DNA of 64,000 bases from an uncultured bacterium (GCA_902763805.1 CACWTN010000001.1:358805-422804), one strand, 5' to 3'. Numbered from the stretch's first letter, positions 1-7,681 are shown. Numbers and translations are program-made. Notes: generated by a model from the sequence alone, not told the origin.

Positions 1-60
1 GCTGACTAAACGTCAGGTTACGAGGAGGAGGGTGCTGGTAGCGCCGCTAACAAGCTGCAT
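1..60 (+). other. GC-rich stem-loop segment, possible 3' end of a structured RNA
   Basis: This stretch is much more GC-rich than its surroundings. It holds two adjacent hairpins: CTGAC/GTCAG around a TAAAC loop (2-16) and GGTGCT/AGCGCC around a GGT loop (about 31-45). The second is enclosed by a possible GTTA/TAAC pairing. No open frame here resembles a known protein. It could be the 3' end of an RNA gene starting outside the window. I could not match it to tmRNA, RNase P, SRP or 6S RNA. Confidence 0.3.
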
Positions 61-88
61 TTCAAATGAAAATTAAATAACATAGTAT

Positions 89-162
89 CGGGATGTAGCG
101 CAGCTTGGTAGCGCACCGTGTTCGGGTCGCGGGGGTCGCAAGTTCGAATCTTGTCATCCCGA
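89..162 (+). tRNA. tRNA-Pro (anticodon CGG)
   Basis: The sequence folds as a full cloverleaf. The acceptor stem is CGGGATG (89-95) with CATCCCG (155-161) and A at 162 as discriminator. The D arm is GCGC/GCGC. The anticodon stem is CCGTG/CGCGG with loop TTCGGGT, which puts anticodon CGG at 123-125. The T arm contains GTTCGAATC. CCA is not encoded. The order of bases in the anticodon and T arms matches bacterial tRNA-Pro. A T-run directly follows and may act as terminator. Its 3' end is duplicated about 150 bp downstream. Confidence 0.93.
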
Positions 163-172
163 TTTTTTTTGG

Positions 173-214
173 CAAAAAATCGGTTTCCAAGTCGAACTTA
201 CGTTCGTTCTTACT
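173..214 (+). repeat. 40-bp direct repeat, copy 1 (islet boundary)
   Basis: The segment carrying ATCGGTTTCCAAG followed by GAACTTACGTTC reappears in the same orientation at 2146-2187 with only a few differences. The two copies frame the ORF6N, Cys-rich protein and membrane protein genes, a roughly 2-kb islet next to the tRNA gene. Confidence 0.65.
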
Positions 215-300
215 TGTTCGCGTGGAACGTGTCTACGGATTTTCTTTTTCTCAAAAATAAATTGAAAAAGAAAAGTCCTTCGCACTTCGCTCACTCGCGC
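205..300 (+). repeat. Dispersed structured repeat, copy 1
   Basis: This segment contains a hairpin with an 11-bp arm (TTTTCTTTTTC/GAAAAAGAAAA, about 239-273). It is framed by AACGTGTCTACGG on the left and CTTCGCACTTCGCTC on the right. A segment with the same order of conserved blocks and a different hairpin in the middle is found at about 50625-50712. Nothing in it looks coding. Confidence 0.4.
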
Positions 301-330
301 AATCTTGTCATCCCGATTTTTTTTGCAAAA

Positions 331-609
331 TACCTTTTTTCAGGACATTTGGTCGGAAGGGGTAAATAATTTTAGTTGGCAAGATAGCTAATTTTAGTAA
401 ATTATAGCAATTTTGTAAGGTCGGAATTTGATAGAGTCAAAAAGTCCGAAATGTCCGATTATGGTAACAAAAATGTCCGCAAATAGAATTATAAAATGGT
501 AAATATTCGGCTCAAATATAGACAAAATCTAAATTACACAAAAGGACAAAAATGGGTAATTTGAAATAATTTATTGATTATATGTTCAAATTTTGGTAAA
601 ATTTGCTAT
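331..609. other. Intergenic region without a recognisable gene
   Basis: The region is AT-rich with no plausible gene. Three short blocks containing GTCCG occur between about 440 and 485 (AAGTCCGAAATGTCCG, then ATGTCCGC). They faintly resemble the TGTCGGACA-type motifs seen in repeats near 50.4 kb. The promoter of the ORF6N gene lies at its right edge. Confidence 0.5.
574..602 (+). promoter_or_regulatory. Leaderless-type promoter of the ORF6N gene
   Basis: TTGATT (574-579), a 17-bp spacer and TAAAAT (597-602) form a good sigma-70-type promoter. The ATG at 610 starts 7 nt after the -10 box, so transcription should begin at or next to the start codon. There is no Shine-Dalgarno. Confidence 0.7.
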
Positions 610-1137
610 ATGAATGAATTAAGTGTCATTGATAATATCAAAAATATGATTTTTACAATTCGTGGTCAAAGAGTTATGATTGACAGAGATTTAGCGAATT
701 TGTATGAAGTGGATGTGAAATCATTAAATCGTGCAGTAAAGAGAAATATAGAGAGATTCCCCGAATTTTTCATGTTTCAACTGACAGATGAAGAAACGAA
801 AAATTTGCGGTGCCAAATTGGTACCGCAAAAATTAGCGCAAAAAGTCGTTATAATCCTTATGTATTTACAGAACAAGGAGTTGCAATGTTATCTTCTGTT
901 CTTAATAGCAAGAAAGCTATACAAGTAAACATACAAATTATGATGACATTCGTTCAAATCCGACAATTTGCTCTTGAAAGCCAAGAACTAACAAGAAGAT
1001 TAGATGAAATGGAACGCAGATTTATTGAATACGCAAGAGATATGAATATAAATATTGAAGATATATACCGGCAATTAGATTATTTAACGGACAGAACAAA
1101 ACCAAGAAAAATAGGATTTGAGGTAAATGAAAAATAG
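610..1137 (+). CDS. ORF6N-domain protein (phage antirepressor-like)
   Basis: This 175-residue protein starts with an ORF6N domain (about residues 5-105). The visible family pattern is IRGQRVMIDRDLANLYEV, then KSLNRAVKRNIERFP, then FTEQGVAMLSSVL. The rest is a helical tail with likely coiled-coil character (EMERRFIEYARDMN). ORF6N proteins are common on phages and mobile islands and are thought to bind DNA or act with KilA-N-like regulators. I chose the ATG at 610 rather than an upstream start because a promoter ends 7 nt before it. The gene overlaps the next one by 11 bp, so the two are probably co-transcribed. Its place beside a tRNA with a duplicated 3' end fits an acquired islet. Confidence 0.88.
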   Translation: MNELSVIDNIKNMIFTIRGQRVMIDRDLANLYEVDVKSLNRAVKRNIERFPEFFMFQLTDEETKNLRCQIGTAKISAKSRYNPYVFTEQGVAMLSSVLNSKKAIQVNIQIMMTFVQIRQFALESQELTRRLDEMERRFIEYARDMNINIEDIYRQLDYLTDRTKPRKIGFEVNEK

Positions 1138-1453
1138 AAGTTTAATTATACTTATGTTAACAATAGTTATAACAACTATCCCTACATTCGCAAAATATTA
1201 TTGCGAAAGTGATGAACTGATAGGAGAATACATTCCAAATTTATCTGAAGCTTGCGGACATTGGAAAGATATTGATATGGGAGGTATGTATAACACTTGT
1301 GTTTCAGCTAATAAAATGGGAGAAAGAGCTTTTAAAGCAGGGCAGTGCGAGTTGATAATTGAAAAAACATATACTAAAGGTAATGAATTATGCGTTGACC
1401 AAATTACACAAAAGACAAAAAGGGTAATCGGTACTGCATGTGTAGGCAAGTAA
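1127..1453 (+). CDS. Small secreted protein with six cysteines, unknown function
   Basis: This 108-residue protein begins with a typical signal peptide: MKNRS, a hydrophobic stretch of about 15 residues and a likely cleavage after TFA (residue 22). The mature part is about 86 residues with exactly six cysteines (26, 43, 58, 74, 89, 105), evenly spread and able to form three disulfides. I do not recognise the family. The start overlaps the end of the ORF6N gene by 11 bp and the next gene begins 2 nt after its stop, so the three look like one operon. A secreted, disulfide-bonded protein next to an unknown membrane protein could be an exported effector and its partner, but nothing in the sequence shows this. 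Confidence 0.7.
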   Translation: MKNRSLIILMLTIVITTIPTFAKYYCESDELIGEYIPNLSEACGHWKDIDMGGMYNTCVSANKMGERAFKAGQCELIIEKTYTKGNELCVDQITQKTKRVIGTACVGK

Positions 1454-1455
1454 AC

Positions 1456-2091
1456 ATGAATAATAAATATATTAATTCTAAAATAATATTTTATTTACCT
1501 GAAATAATAATTTTTTGTATATATTTTATTGTCTATCTTTTTGCTTCAATTAAAGAACAAGGTTTTTTACTTGGTGGTTTAATGTTTGGAGGAGTAAGTT
1601 TTATATTTTTTGTAATAGAACACCAAACGGATTTAGTATTAGATAAAATAAATAATATTATTTTCATTAGAAATAAGATGTTATTTCTTAACAAATATAT
1701 CATTAAAGAACAATTCGCACTTTCTGATATGTCAAATGCAGATATTATAACTATCACAAATTACGATTCAAAAGAAGAAGAATATAGTTATACATACAAA
1801 CTAAGACTTCTAAAAAAAGATGGAACAGTCATTCTTCCCTTTGGTGGTTGGTCTGATAACAATCATAAAAAATGGCAAGATATGGTTAATAAGATAAATG
1901 GTTTTAATCAATTGAAGGAACCTACATTAATAATAACGAGAAAACCATTCTTTTTTAGACTATGCTTTGGAGTTTTATTTGGATTTTTCTATTTTCTTGT
2001 TGGGCTAGGTATTATATTCCCCAAAGAGATGGAGCCTATAATTTATCATACTTTAAATGTATTATTTTCTGTGAACGGATATCATCAATAA
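1456..2091 (+). CDS. Membrane protein of unknown function
   Basis: This 211-residue protein has two N-terminal hydrophobic segments (about residues 11-32 and 40-58), a central soluble part of about 110 residues and one strong C-terminal membrane segment (about 175-200). I do not recognise the domain. The central part contains an Asn/Lys-rich stretch and short beta-like runs, reminiscent of PH-like membrane proteins, but this is only an impression. The ATG at 1456 lies 2 nt after the preceding stop. An in-frame ATG at 1438 would overlap that gene. It is the last gene of the three-gene islet and is very AT-rich compared with the genes after 4 kb. Confidence 0.65.
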   Translation: MNNKYINSKIIFYLPEIIIFCIYFIVYLFASIKEQGFLLGGLMFGGVSFIFFVIEHQTDLVLDKINNIIFIRNKMLFLNKYIIKEQFALSDMSNADIITITNYDSKEEEYSYTYKLRLLKKDGTVILPFGGWSDNNHKKWQDMVNKINGFNQLKEPTLIITRKPFFFRLCFGVLFGFFYFLVGLGIIFPKEMEPIIYHTLNVLFSVNGYHQ

Positions 2092-2145
2092 TTTATAATT
2101 CTCAATTTTGTTGTTCTTTCTTCTCAAACCGACTGTTATTTTAAA

Positions 2146-2187
2146 CAAAAATCGGTTTCCAAGTTGAACTTACGTTCATTCTTTACT
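2146..2187 (+). repeat. 40-bp direct repeat, copy 2 (islet boundary)
   Basis: This is the second copy of the repeat at 173-214, in the same orientation (ATCGGTTTCCAAG then GAACTTACGTTC). It lies just before the promoter of the GNAT-like gene and marks the right end of the tRNA-linked islet. Confidence 0.65.
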
Positions 2188-2193
2188 GGTGTC

Positions 2194-2223
2194 TTGCAAT
2201 ACATTCTCAAATTGTGTTTTAAT
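2194..2223 (+). promoter_or_regulatory. Leaderless-type promoter of the GNAT-like gene
   Basis: TTGCAA (2194-2199), an 18-bp spacer and TTTAAT (2218-2223) are followed after 6 nt by the ATG at 2230. This argues against the longer frame that begins upstream at 2164 inside the direct repeat. Confidence 0.55.
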
Positions 2224-2229
2224 ATCCTT

Positions 2230-2886
2230 ATGAAAGTTAATCCCGTCAACAGCGTAAATACAAAAGCTCTCCCAATTGCCGATATAAAAGTCAAAGGGGT
2301 TGATAGTTCGTACAAACTTTTTTCGGTCAATTTTCATGACAGAGATTTTCTTGAAAAAATGTATAAAGCAATTGACCTTAAAAAACTAATGCCGGGGCTA
2401 TATGATTATGATTACATGGTTTGGGATGAGATACTCCATAATGCAGTTAATTTCTCAAAATCCGCTTTTTCAAGGTCTATACTCGGAGTTTGTGACAACA
2501 AACCCTGCGGAATTCTGAATTATAAAGAATACGGAGTAAATTACCACTTAAACTATATTGCAACTTTTCCTGCAGAACCTGAAAAACGTGTTCCATGTGC
2601 AGGGCAAATTCTTTTTAACGAGTTTTTTAACAGATTTATACACAGCAACAAAAGAAAAATAGAACTTTGTGCGGTAAAAAATTCTCCTTTCTCTCCGATT
2701 GCGATATATAAGAAACTGGGTTTTTCTATGGACGGTGGAGACGGTTATAATGAAGACATGTCCATTACAAGAGACCGGGCGCTTAAAACACTGGAGAAAC
2801 AGAGTAAATTTCTGACTTATACCCAATCTGAAAACAGTAAAAAAGTTGATTTAGACGGTATGCTTAACCTTGATTTCATGACTTAA
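2230..2886 (+). CDS. GNAT-like acetyltransferase-fold protein
   Basis: This 218-residue protein looks like a member of the GNAT N-acetyltransferase superfamily. A strand with the pattern LGVCDNKPCGILNYKEY is followed by HLNYIATFPAEPEKRVPCAGQIL, which sits where GNAT proteins carry the acetyl-CoA loop, and by IYKKLGFSMDGG, the usual 'yyeklGF' C-terminal signature. The acetyl-CoA loop lacks the classic Q/RxxGxG/A form, so activity is uncertain. The substrate cannot be read from the sequence. The start at ATG 2230 rests on a promoter ending 6 nt upstream. Its 3' end overlaps the convergent gene by 11 bp. Confidence 0.6.
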   Translation: MKVNPVNSVNTKALPIADIKVKGVDSSYKLFSVNFHDRDFLEKMYKAIDLKKLMPGLYDYDYMVWDEILHNAVNFSKSAFSRSILGVCDNKPCGILNYKEYGVNYHLNYIATFPAEPEKRVPCAGQILFNEFFNRFIHSNKRKIELCAVKNSPFSPIAIYKKLGFSMDGGDGYNEDMSITRDRALKTLEKQSKFLTYTQSENSKKVDLDGMLNLDFMT

Positions 2887-3673
2887 TATTAAGGGTACGT
2901 ATTTTATCAAGTTCTTCTCTTATTAATTGATTGACGAGGTTTATTTTTTCAGGAAATGCCATAAATTTATTATGGTCTTCAAGACATTCGTTATCTACGT
3001 GTTTTCCCAGTTTTTTAAGGATTTTTGCATAAAAAACATCCTGTTTAAATGCGTGGTATTCCATCTCTAAGCTGTATTTTATGTAGTTAAGGAAAATAAT
3101 TTTTTCCGAATATGGTACTCTTCTTAAGGCTTCTCTTGTTTTTTCTTCTGCCAGTTTAAGCATTTTGTCCCTGCTGTTATTCTGCATATCTTCAGTGTTA
3201 TAAAAATATTTTTCATATATATCAAAATATTTTTTTTCATAAATATTTTTTTCACACATCAGCTTGTAATTGGCAATATATTTTGGATTGAGTAAATAAT
3301 CCAGAATATGGGTTGATTCATGCATAAAATTGGATAAATCCGAAATGCTTAATTTTTTCTTTTTATTGGCGGGTATTTCTATTGAATAACCTGATAACAC
3401 GTTATCGTGGTTTTCATCAACGACAACACTTCCTGAATAATCCGTGTATTCTTTCTTTGGAAGTGCAGTTATCTGAATCTTTTTACGTTCAGGCAGAAGG
3501 GAGTTGTAGTTATTTTTTATTGCATCTATTCCGTACGAATCTTTTTTTTCGTACAGCTGCAGCATTCTCTGAAAAACCTTTGTGTTAAGTTCTTCAGTAA
3601 GTTTTTTTCTTTGTTGTATTGATCCCCTTGCAATATTATGAGAAAATCTTGTATTTGGTGACAGTTTTATCAT
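2876..3673 (-). CDS. HExxH-containing putative zinc metallopeptidase, unknown family
   Basis: This 265-residue protein has no signal peptide or membrane segment. The one clear motif is FMHESTHILDYLLNP near residue 115: an HExxH (HESTH) zinc site followed by a hydrophobic helix, as in gluzincin-type proteases. Candidate third ligands are the acidic residues of the helical C-terminal half, for example YSLEMEYHAFKQD. The protein is rich in Lys and Tyr, and its N-terminal 60 residues look helical. The gene follows a small unknown gene with a 9-nt gap and is probably in one operon with it. I cannot assign a family, and substrate and location are unknown. Confidence 0.65.
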   Translation of the reverse strand: MIKLSPNTRFSHNIARGSIQQRKKLTEELNTKVFQRMLQLYEKKDSYGIDAIKNNYNSLLPERKKIQITALPKKEYTDYSGSVVVDENHDNVLSGYSIEIPANKKKKLSISDLSNFMHESTHILDYLLNPKYIANYKLMCEKNIYEKKYFDIYEKYFYNTEDMQNNSRDKMLKLAEEKTREALRRVPYSEKIIFLNYIKYSLEMEYHAFKQDVFYAKILKKLGKHVDNECLEDHNKFMAFPEKINLVNQLIREELDKIRTLNIKS

Positions 3674-3682
3674 TTTACCGTT

Positions 3683-3970
3683 TTATATGAATGTCTTTTC
3701 CGTTTTAATCAGTTTACCTGCTTTGTCGTATATTCTTTTTATGAGTTCAAAAAATATGTTATTCCCTGAAATTTTGTACTCATTTTTTCTTGTAATAATT
3801 ATACAGTCGTCCGTAATGGTTTTTACGGCTTTATGCGAAACCCTCTGAACCAGAGCAATACCGTGACTGTCAAAAACAGTGGTACACATGCCATTCTTTC
3901 CATTCAGGGCAAAAAACATTTTATCCTTATAAATTCGAGCCTTGTCAAACGATACTGTACTTATTCCCAT
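3683..3970 (-). CDS. Small protein of unknown function
   Basis: This 95-residue, mostly beta-strand-like protein has alternating hydrophobic residues and a charged C-terminus (YDKAGKLIKTEKTFI). No family is recognised. I prefer the ATG at 3970 because a TATTCT box ends 6 nt upstream of it. A TTG at 3988 would add six residues. It precedes the HExxH protein gene on the same strand with a 9-nt gap. The repeated pattern of strand, turn and 'YDKAGK' near the end is reminiscent of RHS/YD-type or WG-type repeats, too short to call. Confidence 0.5.
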   Translation of the reverse strand: MGISTVSFDKARIYKDKMFFALNGKNGMCTTVFDSHGIALVQRVSHKAVKTITDDCIIITRKNEYKISGNNIFFELIKRIYDKAGKLIKTEKTFI

Positions 3971-4002
3971 ACAATTAGAATAAAACAAAAAAAATAAAAA
4001 AT

Positions 4003-5694
4003 CTATGCCTCTACAGAAGACAATAACATATTTATTTCTGCAACCAAATCTTCGTTATCAGTCTTGACAGCGTTAACCAAAGCTTTTTTGAGCAAAGCCT
4101 GAGCCTTGTGAGGACTGTTGAAACTAATCATCAGCTCTGCTGCAGCCTTGTAATTCTGAGCTATTTCTTCTTTAGAACCTGTCTGTTCGTAATTTTTAAC
4201 AGCTTCCGCATAATATTTTAAAGCTTTGTCATTTTTTCTGAACTGAACGCATGCGTCGGCAGTATTAGACAAGACGTATCCTTTCATGCTGATATCTGCG
4301 GTCTGTTCAACAAGCTTGCGGGCTGTATCATAATAATCAAAAGCTGTTTCATCATATTTATCAGTCAGAATATTTGCCATTTTTGTCAAAGAATCAGACT
4401 GACCTATTAAGTCGTCAGACTTTCCTGCATAAGAGATAGATGTTAAATAATGCTTCATAGCAGGTTCTATTTGGTTTACGTCATCATAAATCTGTGCCAT
4501 TGAAAAATGTGCACGGGATTTTACATTAACGTCAGTTGTGTATTGTAATGACTTGTTGTAGCTGTTCAGTGCCTGAACGAAGTGGTCATTATCGTCATAA
4601 ATTTTGCCGATTTCAAGACAAATTCTTGATTGTGTTTCATTATCATTAAGCTCGGTTGCTCTTGAAAAGGCTTCTCTGAACATTGCCATTGCTTTTTGCG
4701 GGTTATTGTTGAATGCGTGTTTTTTTGCTTCAACAAATAAAGATTTTAATTTTGTATCCTGAGGAATAATTGTAATATTCGGTTTTTGCGAAATAGTTTG
4801 TTTTGCCTGTTTATATTCTTCCTCTAAAGTCAGTTCTTCGGGTTCAATTTTAACCCCGTCGTTAACAGACGGAAATTCAAGTTCTGTTTCAGCAGAAGGC
4901 TGTTCTGTTGTTTTTTGTTCCGTTTCAATAGCCTGTTCCTGTTCGGGTTGAGGAGCTTCCTGAGGTTTGGTATTGTTTTCGTCAGGGAATTTTACCAGAA
5001 AACTCGGGTTAACATCATTTTCGTTATAGAAATAATCAATTTTCTGCAAGAATAGAGCATCAAGCCAATTCTGAACAACTTTTGAGTCTTTGTTCAGTGT
5101 TTCTGAGATGTATTTATCCAAAAGAGATGCCGCAATTTTTAAATTGCTCTGGATTAAGTTAACCTGAGGACGTTCTGAACGAACCTGCTCATTAACCGTT
5201 TCAAGATATTTATTAACCTGATCTTCAATTTCTCTCGGCGTTGCTATCGCTTTTATTGTATTTCTGAAATCTTTTAAAATTTGCGCAATATTAATTCTGT
5301 TGCTTCTTACAGGTTGTGAAGGAGCTTGTTCCTGATGAACTGTCGGATTAACAGGCTGTTGAACAGTTTGCTGGTAATTTTGATACTGCATAGGTGTCGG
5401 TCCGCTGTGACGGATAATCGGCGGAGTATTAACAGCGTATGTTTGACGGTTATTGAAAGAAGCTTTCGGGTACGCATTTGCTGCAGGTGAATATACTGCC
5501 TGACGCTGATTTACAATCGGTTCTTTGTTCTGAACATCCTGAGCTCTGCCTCTTGCAACAACTTCCTGTCTGCGTTGCTGCTGGTCCTGGGCATTCTGAT
5601 TATGGCCGTCTTTATCGGTCGAACCCTGTTTGGTCTGATAGCCCTGCGTTTGCTGAGGATAATTCGGGCGTATTGTATTCATTGTGTTAAACAA
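4003..5694 (-). CDS. TPR-repeat protein with Gln/Pro-rich N-terminus
   Basis: This 563-residue protein has three parts. Residues 1-130 are low-complexity, rich in Gln, Asn, Pro and Tyr. Residues about 135-220 are helical, followed by an acidic Gln/Glu/Pro linker (about 235-300). From about residue 315 to the end there are around six tetratricopeptide repeats, with recurrent patterns such as AMAMFREAFSRA, ALNSYNKSLQYT, AMKHYLTSISYA and ALKYYAEAVKNY. TPR arrays are protein-interaction scaffolds. No signal peptide or membrane segment is present, so it is probably cytoplasmic. The TTG at 5694 is preferred as start because AAGGAAGG lies 10-11 nt upstream. The ATG four codons later is too far from it. 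Function unknown. Confidence 0.75.
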   Translation of the reverse strand: MFNTMNTIRPNYPQQTQGYQTKQGSTDKDGHNQNAQDQQQRRQEVVARGRAQDVQNKEPIVNQRQAVYSPAANAYPKASFNNRQTYAVNTPPIIRHSGPTPMQYQNYQQTVQQPVNPTVHQEQAPSQPVRSNRINIAQILKDFRNTIKAIATPREIEDQVNKYLETVNEQVRSERPQVNLIQSNLKIAASLLDKYISETLNKDSKVVQNWLDALFLQKIDYFYNENDVNPSFLVKFPDENNTKPQEAPQPEQEQAIETEQKTTEQPSAETELEFPSVNDGVKIEPEELTLEEEYKQAKQTISQKPNITIIPQDTKLKSLFVEAKKHAFNNNPQKAMAMFREAFSRATELNDNETQSRICLEIGKIYDDNDHFVQALNSYNKSLQYTTDVNVKSRAHFSMAQIYDDVNQIEPAMKHYLTSISYAGKSDDLIGQSDSLTKMANILTDKYDETAFDYYDTARKLVEQTADISMKGYVLSNTADACVQFRKNDKALKYYAEAVKNYEQTGSKEEIAQNYKAAAELMISFNSPHKAQALLKKALVNAVKTDNEDLVAEINMLLSSVEA

Positions 5695-5821
5695 TTTTGT
5701 ACCGTCCTTCCTTTAATAATATCGGTATATTATTAATATTCTTGACTTGCGGCTTTAAAATTCATCTGTTTGGATGATATTTATTTAAGGATAAAATCTG
5801 ATAAGTCATGTTTTTTTGATG

Positions 5822-5827
5822 TAAGAT
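5822..5827 (+). promoter_or_regulatory. -10 box of bioD, 6 nt before ATG
   Basis: TAAGAT (5822-5827) is followed by 6 nt and the bioD ATG at 5834. The -35 region at 17-bp spacing is TGATAA, a weak match. No Shine-Dalgarno is present, so this looks leaderless. Confidence 0.45.
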
Positions 5828-5833
5828 TTAGGT

Positions 5834-6505
5834 ATGAGCAAAAATATTTTTATAACAGCAACGGGTACGGACGTCGGAAAGACTTATGTTTCTGCACTCA
5901 TAGTCAAAAAAATGAGAGAAATGGGATTAAACTGCGGATATTTTAAGCCTGTTCTTTCGGGTGTTGTTGAAAAAGACGGAAAACTTGTTGAAAGCGATTG
6001 TAACTATGTTGTAAAAACCGCAAAAATTCCTGCAAGCGCGGATGTTTGCGTTGCGTACTGGTGGAAAGAAGCTGTTTCACCGCATCTTGCAGCAGAAAGA
6101 ATGAATGAAAATATTGATATTGAAAAGATTAAGTCTGCTTTTGATGAAAAGCAAAAACAATACGATTATCTTTTAATTGAGGGTGCTGGCGGAATTACTT
6201 GTCCTTTGAGGCTTAAAAACGGTGAAAAATATCTGCTCAAAGATTTAATTAAAGAATTGGGTACAAATATAATTATCGTTGCAGACGGAGGTTTGGGAAC
6301 AATTAACTCAACTCTGCTTACTGTGGAATATGCCCGTCAGCACAACATAAAAGTTGAAGGCATTATTCTCAACAATTTTAATCCCGACAGTTTTATGCAT
6401 CAGGATAACTTAAAACAGGTCGAATACTTAACGGGAATTAAAGTTATTTCGACTGTTCAAAAAAATCAAACCGACATAAATCTTTTGAAAGAATTTTTCA
6501 GCTAA
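5834..6505 (+). CDS. bioD: Dethiobiotin synthetase
   Basis: BioD catalyses the ATP-dependent closure of the ureido ring of 7,8-diaminopelargonic acid to dethiobiotin, the penultimate step of biotin synthesis. The 223-residue length is typical. The P-loop TGTDVGKTYVSALI is at residues 9-22. FKPVLSG matches the substrate-binding KPVxSG, and LLIEGAGGITCPL near residue 115 is the conserved EGAGG element. The ADP-binding end contains EGIILNNFNPD. No other bio genes are nearby, so the pathway genes are elsewhere or biotin precursors are salvaged. The gene is monocistronic and converges on the next gene with a 13-nt gap. Confidence 0.95.
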   Translation: MSKNIFITATGTDVGKTYVSALIVKKMREMGLNCGYFKPVLSGVVEKDGKLVESDCNYVVKTAKIPASADVCVAYWWKEAVSPHLAAERMNENIDIEKIKSAFDEKQKQYDYLLIEGAGGITCPLRLKNGEKYLLKDLIKELGTNIIIVADGGLGTINSTLLTVEYARQHNIKVEGIILNNFNPDSFMHQDNLKQVEYLTGIKVISTVQKNQTDINLLKEFFS

Positions 6506-6518
6506 AGTTTATTTACCC

Positions 6519-6866
6519 CTATATAAACTTATAGAATTCCGGAATTTTGATATTTCCGTCGCCTGCCATGGCGCAAAGGTTAATTATTACAATAATAATG
6601 TTCCATATACATAATATCGGCGCAACAATAAATCCTACTATCCAGCCAATAACAGGAACCATGAAGAATAAAGAAATCAAAAATAACAGCAGTTCAAAAT
6701 TGAACAAAGTTTTTGCGATTTCATACGTGCTTTCACTGATATAATTTTTTGGTATAAAAACAACAATTAGTGAGGGTACAAAAATAAAAAACATTGTTGT
6801 TATAAGCATTGCAAGAGTAATAACTCTGTCTTTGTCATCTTTAAATACTGCATTAATTTCTTTCAT
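6519..6866 (-). CDS. Small membrane protein, DUF4870/Tic20-like
   Basis: This 115-residue protein has three hydrophobic segments: about residues 16-37, 50-72 and 75-97. The pattern DRVITLAMLITTMFFIFVPSLIV followed by FNFELLLFLISLFFMVPVIGWI resembles DUF4870/Tic20-like small membrane proteins, whose function is not established. AAAAGGAG lies 7 nt before the ATG, a strong Shine-Dalgarno. Confidence 0.65.
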   Translation of the reverse strand: MKEINAVFKDDKDRVITLAMLITTMFFIFVPSLIVVFIPKNYISESTYEIAKTLFNFELLLFLISLFFMVPVIGWIVGFIVAPILCIWNIIIVIINLCAMAGDGNIKIPEFYKFI

Positions 6867-6986
6867 ATTTTATCTCCTTTTATATATAGGATATTGTTTT
6901 TTTCGGCAAATGTCAATTTTAACCGGCTTTATTCTTCGGATTTTGGAAAATAAATTTGTTTAATAAAAATTCATCTGTTTAGAGGT

Positions 6987-7014
6987 TTGACTTTTCCAAA
7001 ACTATTATTAATAT
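6987..7014 (+). promoter_or_regulatory. Promoter of the EF-hand gene at 7052
   Basis: TTGACT (6987-6992), a 16-bp spacer and TAATAT (7009-7014) precede a leader of about 30 nt that carries the Shine-Dalgarno TTAGGAGA before ATG 7052. Confidence 0.6.
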
Positions 7015-7051
7015 GAAGGTGTAGAACTTTAAATTAAAATTAGGAGACAGT

Positions 7052-7606
7052 ATGGGCAAACGATTAGACGGTTCATCTCTGTTTACCGGGATAAGCTCCG
7101 GGCTGACTAACACATTCGCCGCACTTTCCGGTCAGTATCAGGACGGGATTACGGTTGAAAACCTAAACAAAGCATTAACTAACACAAACATTACAAACAC
7201 TGCATACGGTTCAACTTTTGCTTCTTATCTTGCAGGTAATTTTAACTCCGTTGATAAAAACGGTGACGGAAAGATTTCAGCAGAAGAAATTCAGGAATAT
7301 ATGAATAATATGGCAAGACAAGGTTTAACAAGAGAACAGATAATGAACCTTGGCTCAGTAAGCGGAATGACAAGCAGTTTGCAGGAAACGGTTCTTTCTC
7401 ACTTTGATGATATTGACGCAAACCATGACGGAAAAGTTACAAGTCAGGAAATCAGTGCATACGGGGTTAATTCCCAGATTGAAAAACAAAAAATTGCTGA
7501 CAGAAACAGGGTTGTAAACAATATGTCACTTTTCTACGGAAGTGATGAAGATAAATACGAAGGAAGTTTATTGGATTATCGTTATCTTGATAACGATGAA
7601 AGCTAA
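7052..7606 (+). CDS. EF-hand calcium-binding protein
   Basis: This 184-residue protein has two canonical EF-hand loops: DKNGDGKISAEE (about residues 68-79) and DANHDGKVTSQE (about 118-129). Both keep Asp/Asn/Asp/Gly/Ile-Val/Glu at the calcium ligand positions. There is no signal peptide or membrane segment. The N-terminus is Gly/Ser/Thr-rich and unrecognised. Bacterial EF-hand proteins of this size may buffer or sense calcium, but the role here is unknown. The gene has its own promoter and a strong terminator and stands alone. A second EF-hand protein is at 49.7 kb. Confidence 0.85.
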   Translation: MGKRLDGSSLFTGISSGLTNTFAALSGQYQDGITVENLNKALTNTNITNTAYGSTFASYLAGNFNSVDKNGDGKISAEEIQEYMNNMARQGLTREQIMNLGSVSGMTSSLQETVLSHFDDIDANHDGKVTSQEISAYGVNSQIEKQKIADRNRVVNNMSLFYGSDEDKYEGSLLDYRYLDNDES

Positions 7607-7646
7607 AATACCTAAAATTATGTGTGTGTGGAAATAATAAGGGAAA

Positions 7647-7681
7647 AAGAAGCCGGGTGAATTGCATCCGGCTTCTTCTTT
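7647..7681 (+). terminator. Rho-independent terminator after the EF-hand gene
   Basis: A 10-bp GC-rich stem, AAGAAGCCGG (7647-7656) with CCGGCTTCTT (7668-7677), is followed by CTTTGG. The T-run is short but the stem is strong and sits 40 nt after the stop codon. Confidence 0.75.

Larger units (their letters stand above)
147..330 (+). repeat. Direct repeat of the tRNA-Pro 3' end (att-like)
   Basis: The last 16 bases of tRNA-Pro plus the T-run (147-178, AATCTTGTCATCCCGA then T8) recur at 301-330 almost unchanged. Duplication of a tRNA 3' end is the usual mark left by tyrosine-recombinase elements that integrate in tRNA genes. Only about 125 bp lie between the two copies, so any element that used them is gone or rearranged. 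No integrase gene is visible in the window. Confidence 0.7.

Noticed and set aside
118-369. Open frame of 83 codons overlapping tRNA-Pro
   Set aside because: It runs through the tRNA and the repeat downstream of it, has no Shine-Dalgarno, and its composition is not protein-like.
440-485. Transposon end near the ORF6N gene (GTCCG blocks)
   Set aside because: The similarity to TGTCGGACA motifs is short and no inverted partner or transposase is nearby.
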